From Ruegeria pomeroyi (GTDB taxonomy: Bacteria; Pseudomonadota; Alphaproteobacteria; Rhodobacterales; Rhodobacteraceae): a DNA stretch of 64,000 bases. Every line of letters begins with the position of its first letter. Within the stretch, counting starts at the first letter, position 1. The stretch spans positions 1,364,001-1,428,000 of the forward strand of contig NZ_JAGQAG010000001.1 in assembly GCF_021405525.1 (NCBI RefSeq). Reading direction: 5' to 3'. The notes beneath the pieces were generated by a model, which saw only the letters and a program-made list of their open reading frames with translations, had not been told where the DNA came from and did no database searches. This document shows positions 35,714-44,085 of this stretch, one piece after another. The position numbers were made by a program, and so were the translations under genes.

Positions 35714-36880
35714 ATGACTGAACGCCTGTCGCCGGTCGAGATCATGGGCGCGCTTGTCGCCTTTCCGACCGTCAGCCGCGATACCAACCTGCCGCTGGTG
35801 GACTGGGTCGAAACCTATCTGGCCGGGCACGGCATCACCGCGCATCGCTGGGTCGATCCCGACCAGCCGCACAAGGCGGCGCTCTTTGCCCATGTCGGCC
35901 CTTGGGAAGAGGGGGCCGTGGTGCTCTCGGGCCATACCGATGTGGTGCCGGTCGACGGCCAGCCCTGGGACAGCGATCCGTTCACCGTGGTCGAGCGCGA
36001 CGGCAAGTATTTCGGGCGCGGCACCTGCGACATGAAGGGATTCGACGCGCTGGCGATCTGGGCGCTGGTCGAGGGGCGCTATCGCGATCTGAAACGCCCT
36101 CTGCAACTGGCGCTCAGCTTTGACGAGGAGGTCGGCTGTACCGGCGCGCCGCCGATGATCGTAGAGATGCAGAACCACCTGCCCAAGGGCAGCGCCGTGA
36201 TCGTCGGCGAGCCGTCGATGATGCAGGCGGTGACCGGGCACAAGGGCGGTTTTGGCTATGACACCCATGTTGTCGGCTTCGAGGTGCACAGCTCGATCAT
36301 GCATACCGGGGTCAACGCGATCATGGCCGCCGCGCCACTGATCGACTGGGCCAATCGCCGCAATGCCGAAAACCGCGCGGCGACGCCCTCGGCGCTGGCG
36401 GCGATGTTCGATCCGCCCTGGACCACCTGCCATGTGGGCATGATCTCGGGTGGCACCGCGCATAACATCACCGCCAAGGACTGCCGCTTTGCGATGGATT
36501 TTCGCATCGTGCCCGGCGAGGCAAAGGAGCGGTGGCGCGACGCCTATTTCGAAGCGGTGCGCGAGGTCGAGGCGCAGATGCAGGCGGTGCATCCCGAGGC
36601 ACGGATTGATCTCTCCGAACAGTTCCACGTGCCGCCGCTGGTTCCCGAGCAGGAGGGCGAGGCCGAGATGCTGGTGCGCGCCCTGACCGGCGACAATGCG
36701 GGTCATGTCGTCAGCTATGGCACCGAGGCCGGACAGTTCCAGGAGGCGGGTTACTCCGCCGTGATCTGCGGCCCCGGCGACATCGCCCAGGCGCATCAGC
36801 CCAACGAGTTCATCACCGTCGCCCAGTTCGAGGCGGGTCATGGTTTCATGGCGCGATTACTCGACCGATTGTCGGAGTAA
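35714..36880 (+). CDS. argE: Acetylornithine deacetylase-like M20 metallopeptidase
   Basis: A 388-residue M20-family enzyme with the ArgE subtype motifs: VLSGHTDVVPVDGQPWDSDPF (first His/Asp ligand), GRGTCDMKGFDAL (bridging Asp) and DEEVGCTGAPPM (Glu pair). It removes the acetyl group from N2-acetylornithine or related N-acyl amino acids. The position 3 bp after the transporter ATPase, rather than with arginine genes, suggests a catabolic role on imported N-acyl amino acids. The symbol is by similarity only. Confidence 0.85.
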   Translation: MTERLSPVEIMGALVAFPTVSRDTNLPLVDWVETYLAGHGITAHRWVDPDQPHKAALFAHVGPWEEGAVVLSGHTDVVPVDGQPWDSDPFTVVERDGKYFGRGTCDMKGFDALAIWALVEGRYRDLKRPLQLALSFDEEVGCTGAPPMIVEMQNHLPKGSAVIVGEPSMMQAVTGHKGGFGYDTHVVGFEVHSSIMHTGVNAIMAAAPLIDWANRRNAENRAATPSALAAMFDPPWTTCHVGMISGGTAHNITAKDCRFAMDFRIVPGEAKERWRDAYFEAVREVEAQMQAVHPEARIDLSEQFHVPPLVPEQEGEAEMLVRALTGDNAGHVVSYGTEAGQFQEAGYSAVICGPGDIAQAHQPNEFITVAQFEAGHGFMARLLDRLSE

Positions 36881-36964
36881 CGGCAATGCAGGTGCGACCG
36901 GGCGCAACAGGATGGACCCCAACAGGTCGGCGCACCGGCGCAGCCGCCAAGCCCCGTTTTCACG

Positions 36965-36999
36965 CGCCGTGCCCCAGGAACTCCGGGGCGCGGCGTTTT
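36965..36999 (+). terminator. Rho-independent terminator after the ArgE-like gene
   Basis: CGCCGTGCCCC (36965-36975) pairs with GGGGCGCGGCG (36985-36995), 11 bp with one G-T wobble, then TTTT. It separates the transporter/ArgE unit from the amidohydrolase array. Confidence 0.7.
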
Positions 37000-37044
37000 C
37001 GTTTGTGTCAGGTGCCCGGATGTATCCGGCAAGGAGAGCAATAA

Positions 37045-38211
37045 ATGCCGATCAAGAACCGTCTTGCAGACATGAAAGAAGAAATCACCGGATGGCGCCG
37101 GCATCTGCATGCCCATCCCGAGCTGTTGTTCGATGTGCATCAGACCGCCGCATTCGTGGTCGAGCGTCTGCGTGAATTCGGTGTGGATGACATCACCACC
37201 GGCATCGGCCGCACCGGGGTTGTCGCCACCATCAGGGGCAAGACCGACACGGCGGGCAAGGTGATCGGGCTGCGCGCCGATATGGACGCGCTGCCGATCA
37301 CCGAGGCGACCGGGCTCGACTATGCTTCGACCGTGCCGGGCAAGATGCATGCCTGCGGTCATGACGGGCATACGGCCATGTTGCTGGGTGCTGCCAAATA
37401 CCTGGCCGAGACCCGCAATTTCGACGGCACGGCGGTTTTGATCTTTCAGCCCGCCGAAGAGGGCGGCGGTGGTGGCCGCGAAATGTGCGCCGATGGCATG
37501 ATGGATCGCTGGAACATCCAGGAGGTTTACGGCATGCACAACACGCCGGGCCTGCCGGTCGGGCAATTCGCGATCCGGCCCGGCGCGCTTCTGGCCTCGT
37601 CCGACGAGTTCGAGATCGTGGTGACCGGCAAGGGCGGCCATGCCGCCGCCCCGCATGATGCCGTCGACACCACGCTGGTGGCCTCGCAGATCGTGGTCTC
37701 GCTGCATTCCATCGTCTCGCGCAACGTGGACCCGATCAAACGGGTGGTGCTGACCGTCGGCACGTTCGAGACGGACAGCGTCGCCTCGAACATCATCGCC
37801 CATACCGCGCGGCTGTGCGGAACGGTGCGCACGCTTGATCCCGAATACCGCGCCCTGGCCGAGGCGCGGGTGCGCCGCGTGGCCGAAGATATCGCCTCGG
37901 CCTATGGTGCCACGGCGCAGGTGATCTGGACCCCCGGCTATCCCGCCACCATCAACAGCGAGACCGAAACGCAGCATGCCGCCGAGGCCGCGCTTGCCGT
38001 TTCAGGCGCGGTGGATGATGCCGTCGACCCCATCATGCCCAGCGAAGATTTCGCCTATATGCTGGAAGAACGGCCTGGCGCCTATATCTTCCTTGGGAAC
38101 GGGGACACGGCGCAATGCCATCACCCGGCCTATAACTTCGATGACGAGGCGATCCCGGCGGGTAGCAGCTGGTATGCCGAGATGGTCGAACGCCGCATGC
38201 CCGCGCGCTGA
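37045..38211 (+). CDS. M20D amidohydrolase (hippurate/IAA-amino acid hydrolase type), copy 1 of 4
   Basis: A 388-residue amidohydrolase that would split an N-acyl amino acid into acid and amino acid. Metal and catalytic residues are visible: Cys104 and His106 (HACGHDGH), Glu139 (PAEEG), His165 (GMHN) and His360 (CHHPAYNFDDEAIP). The dimerisation domain contains GKGGHAAAPHDAVDTT. It differs from its three neighbours in having PSEDF instead of GGEDF near residue 334. AAGGAGAGC precedes the ATG. It is the first of four tandem paralogues, placed after a terminator, so it may have its own promoter. Confidence 0.92.
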   Translation: MPIKNRLADMKEEITGWRRHLHAHPELLFDVHQTAAFVVERLREFGVDDITTGIGRTGVVATIRGKTDTAGKVIGLRADMDALPITEATGLDYASTVPGKMHACGHDGHTAMLLGAAKYLAETRNFDGTAVLIFQPAEEGGGGGREMCADGMMDRWNIQEVYGMHNTPGLPVGQFAIRPGALLASSDEFEIVVTGKGGHAAAPHDAVDTTLVASQIVVSLHSIVSRNVDPIKRVVLTVGTFETDSVASNIIAHTARLCGTVRTLDPEYRALAEARVRRVAEDIASAYGATAQVIWTPGYPATINSETETQHAAEAALAVSGAVDDAVDPIMPSEDFAYMLEERPGAYIFLGNGDTAQCHHPAYNFDDEAIPAGSSWYAEMVERRMPAR

Positions 38212-38240
38212 GCGGCTAAAAAGACGGGGAAGAGAACAAG

Positions 38241-39404
38241 ATGCCGATCAAGAACCGCCTGGCGGAGATGCATGAGGAAATCGCGGGCTGGCGGCAGGAC
38301 ATCCACCAGCACCCCGAGATCCTGTACGAAACCCATCGGACCAGCGCGCTGGTGGCCGGCAAGCTGCGCGAATTCGGCTGTGACGAGGTGGTCACCGGCA
38401 TCGGCCGCACCGGCGTTGTCGGTGTGATCCGGGGCAAGAGCGACACGGCGGGGCGGGTCGTGGGGCTGCGCGCGGACATGGACGCGCTGCCGATGCAGGA
38501 GCAGACCGGGCTGCCACATGCCTCGACCATCCCCGGCGCGATGCATGCCTGCGGCCATGACGGCCATACCGCGATGCTGCTGGGCGCGGCCAAATACCTG
38601 GCCGAGACCCGCAACTTCGACGGCACCGTGGTGGTGATCTTTCAGCCCGCAGAAGAGGGTGGAAACGGCGCCGAGGCGATGGTCAAGGATGGCATGATGG
38701 ACCGGTTCGGGGTGCAGGAAGTCTATGCCATGCACAACAATCCGGGCCTGGCCGCCGGTCAGTTCAAGATCCGCCCCGGGCCGCTGCTGGCTGCGGCGGA
38801 TACGTTCGAAATCCATCTCGAAGGGCGCGGCGGCCATGCGGCCAAACCGCATGAGACGGTTGATACCACGGTGATGCTGTCGCAGATGATCGTGGCGCTG
38901 CAAACCGTGGTGTCGCGCAATACCGACCCGATCCTGCAGGCGGTTCTGTCGGTCACCTCGGTCGAGACCTCGTCCAAGGCGTTCAACGTGATCCCGCAGG
39001 CCGCCACCATCCGGGGCACCGTGCGCACCCATTCCGGCGAGATGCGCGAATTGATCGAGCAGCGCCTGGGTGAGGTGGTTCAGGGCGTGGCCGCCACCTT
39101 TGGCGGCAGGGCCGAGGTGAACTACGAACGTGGCGTGCCGGTGACGGTGAATGCCGAGGAACCCACCCGCTTTGCCGCCGCGGTGGCCACGGCGGTCTCG
39201 GGCGGTTGTGGCGAGGCGCGCATGGTGATGGGGGGCGAGGATTTCTCTTTCATGTTAGAGGCGCGCCCCGGCGCCTTCATCATGATCGGCAATGGCGACA
39301 GCGCCGGGCTGCATCACCCCGAATACGATTTCAACGACGAGATCATCCCGGCCGGATGCAGCTGGTTCGCCGAAATGGTCGAACGCCGCATGCCCGCTGC
39401 CTGA
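38241..39404 (+). CDS. M20D amidohydrolase, copy 2 of 4
   Basis: A 387-residue paralogue of the preceding gene, 29 bp downstream. It keeps Cys104 and His106 (HACGHDGH), the PAEEG Glu, AMHN and the C-terminal LHHPEYDFNDEIIPAG. Its centre reads GGNGAEAMVKDGMMDRFGVQEV, unlike copies 1 and 4, while the ETSSKAFNVIPQ segment is shared with copy 4. The differing pocket residues suggest another acyl or amino-acid preference. The exact substrate is unknown; hippurate- or IAA-amino acid-type activity is the family default. Confidence 0.92.
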   Translation: MPIKNRLAEMHEEIAGWRQDIHQHPEILYETHRTSALVAGKLREFGCDEVVTGIGRTGVVGVIRGKSDTAGRVVGLRADMDALPMQEQTGLPHASTIPGAMHACGHDGHTAMLLGAAKYLAETRNFDGTVVVIFQPAEEGGNGAEAMVKDGMMDRFGVQEVYAMHNNPGLAAGQFKIRPGPLLAAADTFEIHLEGRGGHAAKPHETVDTTVMLSQMIVALQTVVSRNTDPILQAVLSVTSVETSSKAFNVIPQAATIRGTVRTHSGEMRELIEQRLGEVVQGVAATFGGRAEVNYERGVPVTVNAEEPTRFAAAVATAVSGGCGEARMVMGGEDFSFMLEARPGAFIMIGNGDSAGLHHPEYDFNDEIIPAGCSWFAEMVERRMPAA

Positions 39405-39418
39405 GAAGGACCCCGCCG

Positions 39419-40588
39419 ATGCCGGTCAGAAACCGATTTGCCGAGTTGCAGGATCAGATCGCCGAATGGCGCCGCGATATCCATGCCCATCCCGAGACCC
39501 GCTTTGAAGAGCACCGTACCAGTGCGCTGGTGGCCGAGCGGCTGCGCGCCTTTGGCTGCGACATGGTGGAAACCGGGGTCGGGCAGACCGGGGTTGTCGG
39601 CGTTATTCACGGACGCCAAACCGGCTCGGGCCGGGTGATGGCGTTCCGCGCCGATATGGACGCGCTGCCGATCACCGAGGCGACCGGGTTGCCGCATGCC
39701 TCGACTCATCCGGGCAAGATGCATGCATGCGGCCATGACGGCCATACCGCGATGCTGCTGGGCGCGGCGCAATACCTGGCCGAGACCCGCAATTTCGACG
39801 GCACCGTTGTGCTGCTGTTCCAGCCCGCCGAAGAGGGCGGCGGTGGCGCCAAGGCGATGCTGGCCGATGGGGTGATGGACCGCCACGGCGTGAGCGAGGT
39901 TTATGGCCTGCACAACTGGCCGGGCCTGCCGGCAGGCCAGTTCGCCCTGCGTGAAGGGCCGATGATGGGGGCTGTGGATTTCTTTGAAATCAAGGTGCAG
40001 GGCCGGGGCGGGCATGGGGCCATGCCGCATCTGACCGCCGATGCCACGCTGGCTGCCGCGCAGCTGACCGTGGCCCTGCAACAGGTGGTGGCGCGCAACG
40101 TCGACCCGATGAAACCGGCTGTCCTGTCGGTGTGTTCGCTGCGCACCGACAGCAACGCCCACAACGTGATCGCCGACAGCGCCATGATCAAGGGAACGGT
40201 GCGCTACCTGCACCCCGAGGTGCAGGCGCTGATCCGTGCACGCATCGCCGAGGTGGCCCGTGCCACAGCCGAGGCGCATGGCGCAACGGCCGAGCTGAAC
40301 TACATGCAGCTGGTGCCGGTCACCAGCAATCCGGCCCCCGGTGCGGCCCATGCCGCCGAGGCGGCCCGGGCGGTGACCGGCCAGGCGCCGCTGGAGATCG
40401 ACCCGGTGATGGGGGGCGAGGATTTTGCCGACATGCTGGCCGAACGCCCCGGCGCCTTCATCTTTCTGGGCAATGGCGACAGCGCCGATCTGCACCACCC
40501 CGCCTATGAATTCAACGATGCGGCCATCCCCGCCGGATGCAGCTGGTTCGCCACGCTGGCCGAGCAGCGGATGCCGCTTAACCCCTGA
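39419..40588 (+). CDS. M20D amidohydrolase, copy 3 of 4
   Basis: A 389-residue paralogue with the full Cys/His/Glu ligand set (HACGHDGH, PAEEG, GLHN, LHHPAYEFNDAAIP). It is the most divergent copy: the dimerisation-domain motif reads GGHGAMPHLTADAT instead of GGHAAxPHxxVDTT, and the tail is QRMPLNP. ATG 39419 sits 14 bp after the previous stop with AGAAGGA before it; the open frame extends upstream into copy 2 but that part is out of register with any gene. Co-transcription with its neighbours is likely. Confidence 0.92.
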   Translation: MPVRNRFAELQDQIAEWRRDIHAHPETRFEEHRTSALVAERLRAFGCDMVETGVGQTGVVGVIHGRQTGSGRVMAFRADMDALPITEATGLPHASTHPGKMHACGHDGHTAMLLGAAQYLAETRNFDGTVVLLFQPAEEGGGGAKAMLADGVMDRHGVSEVYGLHNWPGLPAGQFALREGPMMGAVDFFEIKVQGRGGHGAMPHLTADATLAAAQLTVALQQVVARNVDPMKPAVLSVCSLRTDSNAHNVIADSAMIKGTVRYLHPEVQALIRARIAEVARATAEAHGATAELNYMQLVPVTSNPAPGAAHAAEAARAVTGQAPLEIDPVMGGEDFADMLAERPGAFIFLGNGDSADLHHPAYEFNDAAIPAGCSWFATLAEQRMPLNP

Positions 40589-40611
40589 TGTGACGCAAGA
40601 GGAAACACACT

Positions 40612-41775
40612 ATGCCCGTCAAGAACCGCTTTGCAGAATTGCAATCCGAGATCACCGAATGGCGCCGGGATATCCATGAGAACCCGGAAATCCTGTTCGA
40701 AACCCATCGGACCAGCGCGCTGGTTGCCGAAAAATTGCAAGAGTTCGGTTGTGATGAGGTGGTCACTGGCATCGGCCGCACCGGCGTTGTCGGTGTCATC
40801 AAGGGCAAGAGCGACAGCAAGGGCAAGGTGATCGGGCTGCGCGCCGACATGGACGCGCTGCCGATCCACGAACAGACCGGGCTCGACTATGCCTCGAAGA
40901 CGCCCAACGCCATGCATGCCTGCGGCCATGACGGCCATACCGCGATGCTGTTGGGCGCAGCCAAATACCTGGCCGAGACCCGCAATTTCGACGGTACCGT
41001 GGTGGTGATCTTCCAGCCCGCCGAAGAGGGCGGCGGTGGCGGCCGCGAGATGTGCGAGGATGGCATGATGGACCGCTGGAACATCCAGGAGGTTTACGGC
41101 ATGCACAACTGGCCCGGCGCGCCCGTGGGCAGTTTCGCGATCCGGCCCGGTGCCTTCTTTGCCGCCACCGACCAGTTCGACATCACCTTCGAGGGACGCG
41201 GCGGCCATGCGGCCAAGCCGCATGACACGATCGACACCACGGTGATGACCGCACAGGCGGTGCTGGCGCTGCAAACCATCGCCAGCCGCAACGCCGACCC
41301 GATCGATCAGGTGGTGGTCTCGGTCACCTCGTTCGAGACCTCGTCCAAGGCGTTCAACGTCATCCCGCAGCGGGTGCAGATCAAGGGCACCGTGCGCACC
41401 ATGTCCAGGGAGATGCGCGATCTGGCCGAAAAGCGCATCAACGGGATCTGTTCGGGCATTGCGGCCACCTTCGGCGGTACCGCCGATATCCGCTATATCC
41501 GGGGCTATCCGGTGATGGTGAACTCGGACGAGCAGACCGAGTTCGCCGCAAAGGTGGCACGCGATGTGTCGGGCGGCTGTGATGAGGCGGCGCTGGTCAT
41601 GGGCGGCGAGGATTTCGCCTATATGCTGGAGGAACGCCCCGGCGCCTATATTCTGGTCGGCAATGGCGACACCGCGATGGTGCATCACCCCGAATACAAC
41701 TTCAACGACGAGGCCATTCCGGCGGGATGCAGCTGGTGGGCTGAGATCGTCGAACAGCGGATGCCTGCTGCCTGA
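40612..41775 (+). CDS. M20D amidohydrolase, copy 4 of 4
   Basis: A 387-residue paralogue, 23 bp after copy 3, with all metal ligands. Residues 136-166 (PAEEGGGGGREMCEDGMMDR and on to GMHN) are nearly identical to copy 1 even at DNA level, whereas the ETSSKAFNVIPQ region (about 244-255) matches copy 2. This mosaic suggests gene conversion among the copies. It ends the plus-strand array in front of a strong hairpin. Confidence 0.92.
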   Translation: MPVKNRFAELQSEITEWRRDIHENPEILFETHRTSALVAEKLQEFGCDEVVTGIGRTGVVGVIKGKSDSKGKVIGLRADMDALPIHEQTGLDYASKTPNAMHACGHDGHTAMLLGAAKYLAETRNFDGTVVVIFQPAEEGGGGGREMCEDGMMDRWNIQEVYGMHNWPGAPVGSFAIRPGAFFAATDQFDITFEGRGGHAAKPHDTIDTTVMTAQAVLALQTIASRNADPIDQVVVSVTSFETSSKAFNVIPQRVQIKGTVRTMSREMRDLAEKRINGICSGIAATFGGTADIRYIRGYPVMVNSDEQTEFAAKVARDVSGGCDEAALVMGGEDFAYMLEERPGAYILVGNGDTAMVHHPEYNFNDEAIPAGCSWWAEIVEQRMPAA

Positions 41776-41785
41776 GCAAGAAACA

Positions 41786-41806
41786 GGGAGAGGCGCCGCC
41801 TCTCCC
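41786..41806. terminator. Hairpin between the convergent amidohydrolase and deaminase genes
   Basis: GGGAGAGGC (41786-41794) and GCCTCTCCC (41798-41806) form a 9-bp stem with a 3-base loop. No T-run is present. It is shared by both convergent units. Confidence 0.5.
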
Positions 41807-41838
41807 CTAGCCACGCAAGGCGCGTGTCACCCAGATCG

Positions 41839-43131
41839 TTACCCGGTCTGCGGTGGTGCGAATGCGGTCTCGTCCAGTCCCGACCAGCCATCCGTGCCAG
41901 CCAGCTCGTGGGTCACCGGGGCTGACCGGCAGATCACCGCGCCCTTGCGGATGGTGGCCAGGCGATGGGCGCGCAGGCGGATCGCCTCGATCCGGTCGCG
42001 CGCCTGCAACAGCACGAAATTCGCGGCGCAGCCCTTGGCCAGACCATAACCGTCGAGCCCCATGATCCGGGCCGAATTCTCGGTGACCGCGTCAAAGCAC
42101 CAGTCCATGTCGGCGCGGCTGGACAGTTGACCCACATGCAGCCCCATGAAGGCCACGTCGAGCATGCAGGCGCGGCCCAGCGAATACCACGGATCCATCA
42201 CGCAATCCGAGCCGAAGCCCACGGTGATGCCCGCATCGCGCAGCTCGCGCACGCGCGTCTGGCCGCGCCGTTTGGGATAGCTGTCGTGCCGGCCCTGCAA
42301 CATGATGTTGATCAGCGGATTGGGAATGGCATGAACCCCGGCCTCGACCATCAGCGGGATCAGTTTCGAGACATAGTAGTTGTCCATCGAGTGCATCGAG
42401 GTCAGGTGCGAACCCGCCACCCGGCCCTGAAGGCCCAGGCGCCGGGTCTCATAGGCCAGCGTCTCGATATGGCGGCTCAGGGGATCGTCGCTTTCGTCGC
42501 AATGCATGTCGACCATCAACCCGCGCTTGGCCGCCATCTCGCACAAGAGGCGCACGCTTTCGGCGCCATCGGCCATGGTGCGTTCGAAATGCGGGATGCC
42601 GCCCACCACATCGACGCCCATGTCCAGCGCCCGCACGGTGTTGGCCATCGCGGTCGGGTCGCGCAGCACCCCGTCCTGGGGAAAGGCCACCAGTTGCAGG
42701 TCGAGCCGGTCCTTGACCCGCTCGCGCACCTCCAGAAGGGCCTGCACGCCTTTCAATTCGTCGTCGCAGGTGTCCACATGGCTGCGGATCGCGCCGATCC
42801 CCTTGGCCACCGCCAGATCGCAATAGCGCAGCGCGCGGGCAATGATGTCATCGATCGACTGGATCGGCTTCAGTTCACCCCACAGCGCGATCCCCTCCAG
42901 CAGCGTGCCCGAGACGTTCATGCGCGGCGTGCCCAGCGACAGGGTTGCGTCCATGTGGAAATGCGGATCGACAAAGGGCGGCGAGACCAGGTTGCCGCCC
43001 GCCTCGATCACCGTGCCCGCCTCGGCGGTGATGCCGGGTTCGACGGCGGCGATCAGGCCATCCTTGCAGGCGATATCGACGCCGCTCTGCCCGTCGGGCA
43101 GATTGGCGTTCTTGACGATCAGGTCGAACAT
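41839..43131 (-). CDS. codA: CodA-like deaminase, predicted 5-methylcytosine deaminase
   Basis: A 430-residue amidohydrolase-superfamily enzyme aligned throughout with E. coli cytosine deaminase at a constant offset of four. Metal and catalytic residues are His57 and His59 (PHFHMDATL), Gln152, His210 and Glu213 (HCDESDDP), His242 (SHLTSMHSMDN) and Asp309 (FGSDCVMDPWYSLG). E. coli Asp314, which blocks substituents at C5 of the base, is Cys310 here, and the preceding His is Ser. Homologues lacking that Asp are reported to deaminate 5-methylcytosine to thymine. It follows the BMP-type ABC transporter genes (9-bp gap), fitting salvage of an imported base. Cytosine or isoguanine remain possible substrates. 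Confidence 0.9.
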   Translation of the reverse strand: MFDLIVKNANLPDGQSGVDIACKDGLIAAVEPGITAEAGTVIEAGGNLVSPPFVDPHFHMDATLSLGTPRMNVSGTLLEGIALWGELKPIQSIDDIIARALRYCDLAVAKGIGAIRSHVDTCDDELKGVQALLEVRERVKDRLDLQLVAFPQDGVLRDPTAMANTVRALDMGVDVVGGIPHFERTMADGAESVRLLCEMAAKRGLMVDMHCDESDDPLSRHIETLAYETRRLGLQGRVAGSHLTSMHSMDNYYVSKLIPLMVEAGVHAIPNPLINIMLQGRHDSYPKRRGQTRVRELRDAGITVGFGSDCVMDPWYSLGRACMLDVAFMGLHVGQLSSRADMDWCFDAVTENSARIMGLDGYGLAKGCAANFVLLQARDRIEAIRLRAHRLATIRKGAVICRSAPVTHELAGTDGWSGLDETAFAPPQTG

Positions 43132-43140
43132 GGCAGGCTC

Positions 43141-44085
43141 CTATCGTTGGCCCTTGAACCAGGGTTGCAGCAATGCGCGCGGATAGTCGGCAGAGCGCGC
43201 GGCGATGACAAGGGCCATGATGGACAGGATATAGGGCGCCATCAGGAACACCTGTCCCGGCACCAGCGCACCCATCTCGGTCTGCAAACGGACCTGAAGT
43301 GCATCGAAGGCGCCAAACAACAGCGCCCCGAACAGCGCCTTGCCCGGTCGCCAGCTGGCAAAGATCACCAGCGCGATACAGACCCAGCCGCGCCCGTTGA
43401 CCATGCCGAAAAAGAAGGCGTCGAACGCGCTCATCGTCAGGAAGGCGCCGCCAAGCGCCATCAGCGCCGACCCCGCCACGATGGCACCGATCCGCAGCCC
43501 ATAGACCGACAGGCCCTGCGCATCGACACTGTCGGGATTGTCGCCCACCGCCTGAATGGCCACCCCCAGCGCGGTGCGGTTCAGCACGTACCAGACCAGT
43601 CCCACCATCATCAGTGCCAGCCAGGTCAGCGCCGTCTGCTGAAACAGCACCGGCCCGAGGAAGGGCAGATCGGACAGCACCGGCAGGTCCAGCGGCTGAA
43701 ACGGCTCGATCCGGGGCGGGGACGAGACATTGGGCAGCGCGGTGCGATAGGTGAAATAGCTGACCGAGGTGGCAAACAGGGTGATACCCAGGCCCGAGAC
43801 ATGTTGCGACAGGCCCAGCGGCACGGTCAGGATCGCGTGCAGCAGGCCAAAGAAGGCCCCGGCCAGCGCTGCCATCAACACGCCCCCCCACAGGCCCGCG
43901 CCCAGCCAGACCGCCATCCAGCCGCACATGGCGCCGACCACGAATATCCCCTCGATACCAAGGTTCAGCACGCCCGCGCGTTCACAGATCAGCGCGCCCA
44001 GCACGCCGAATATCAGCGGGGTCGCGATCCGCAGGCTTGCGGCCCAGAAGCTTTCGCTGAGCAGGATGTTCAGGATGTCCATCAT
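43141..44085 (-). CDS. ABC transporter permease, nucleobase/nucleoside type (YufQ/BmpD-like)
   Basis: A 314-residue membrane protein with about eight to nine helices. The segment RAGVLNLGIEGIFVVGAM near residues 36-55 marks permeases of the BMP/simple-sugar branch. Its start overlaps the upstream permease stop by four bases (ATGA). Together they form the channel of the four-part transporter. The downstream deaminase suggests nucleobase import. Confidence 0.9.
   Translation of the reverse strand: MMDILNILLSESFWAASLRIATPLIFGVLGALICERAGVLNLGIEGIFVVGAMCGWMAVWLGAGLWGGVLMAALAGAFFGLLHAILTVPLGLSQHVSGLGITLFATSVSYFTYRTALPNVSSPPRIEPFQPLDLPVLSDLPFLGPVLFQQTALTWLALMMVGLVWYVLNRTALGVAIQAVGDNPDSVDAQGLSVYGLRIGAIVAGSALMALGGAFLTMSAFDAFFFGMVNGRGWVCIALVIFASWRPGKALFGALLFGAFDALQVRLQTEMGALVPGQVFLMAPYILSIMALVIAARSADYPRALLQPWFKGQR

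Noticed and set aside
34076-36841. 921-codon open frame opposite the ABC ATPase and ArgE-like genes
   Set aside because: Antisense shadow; both opposite genes carry intact catalytic motifs.
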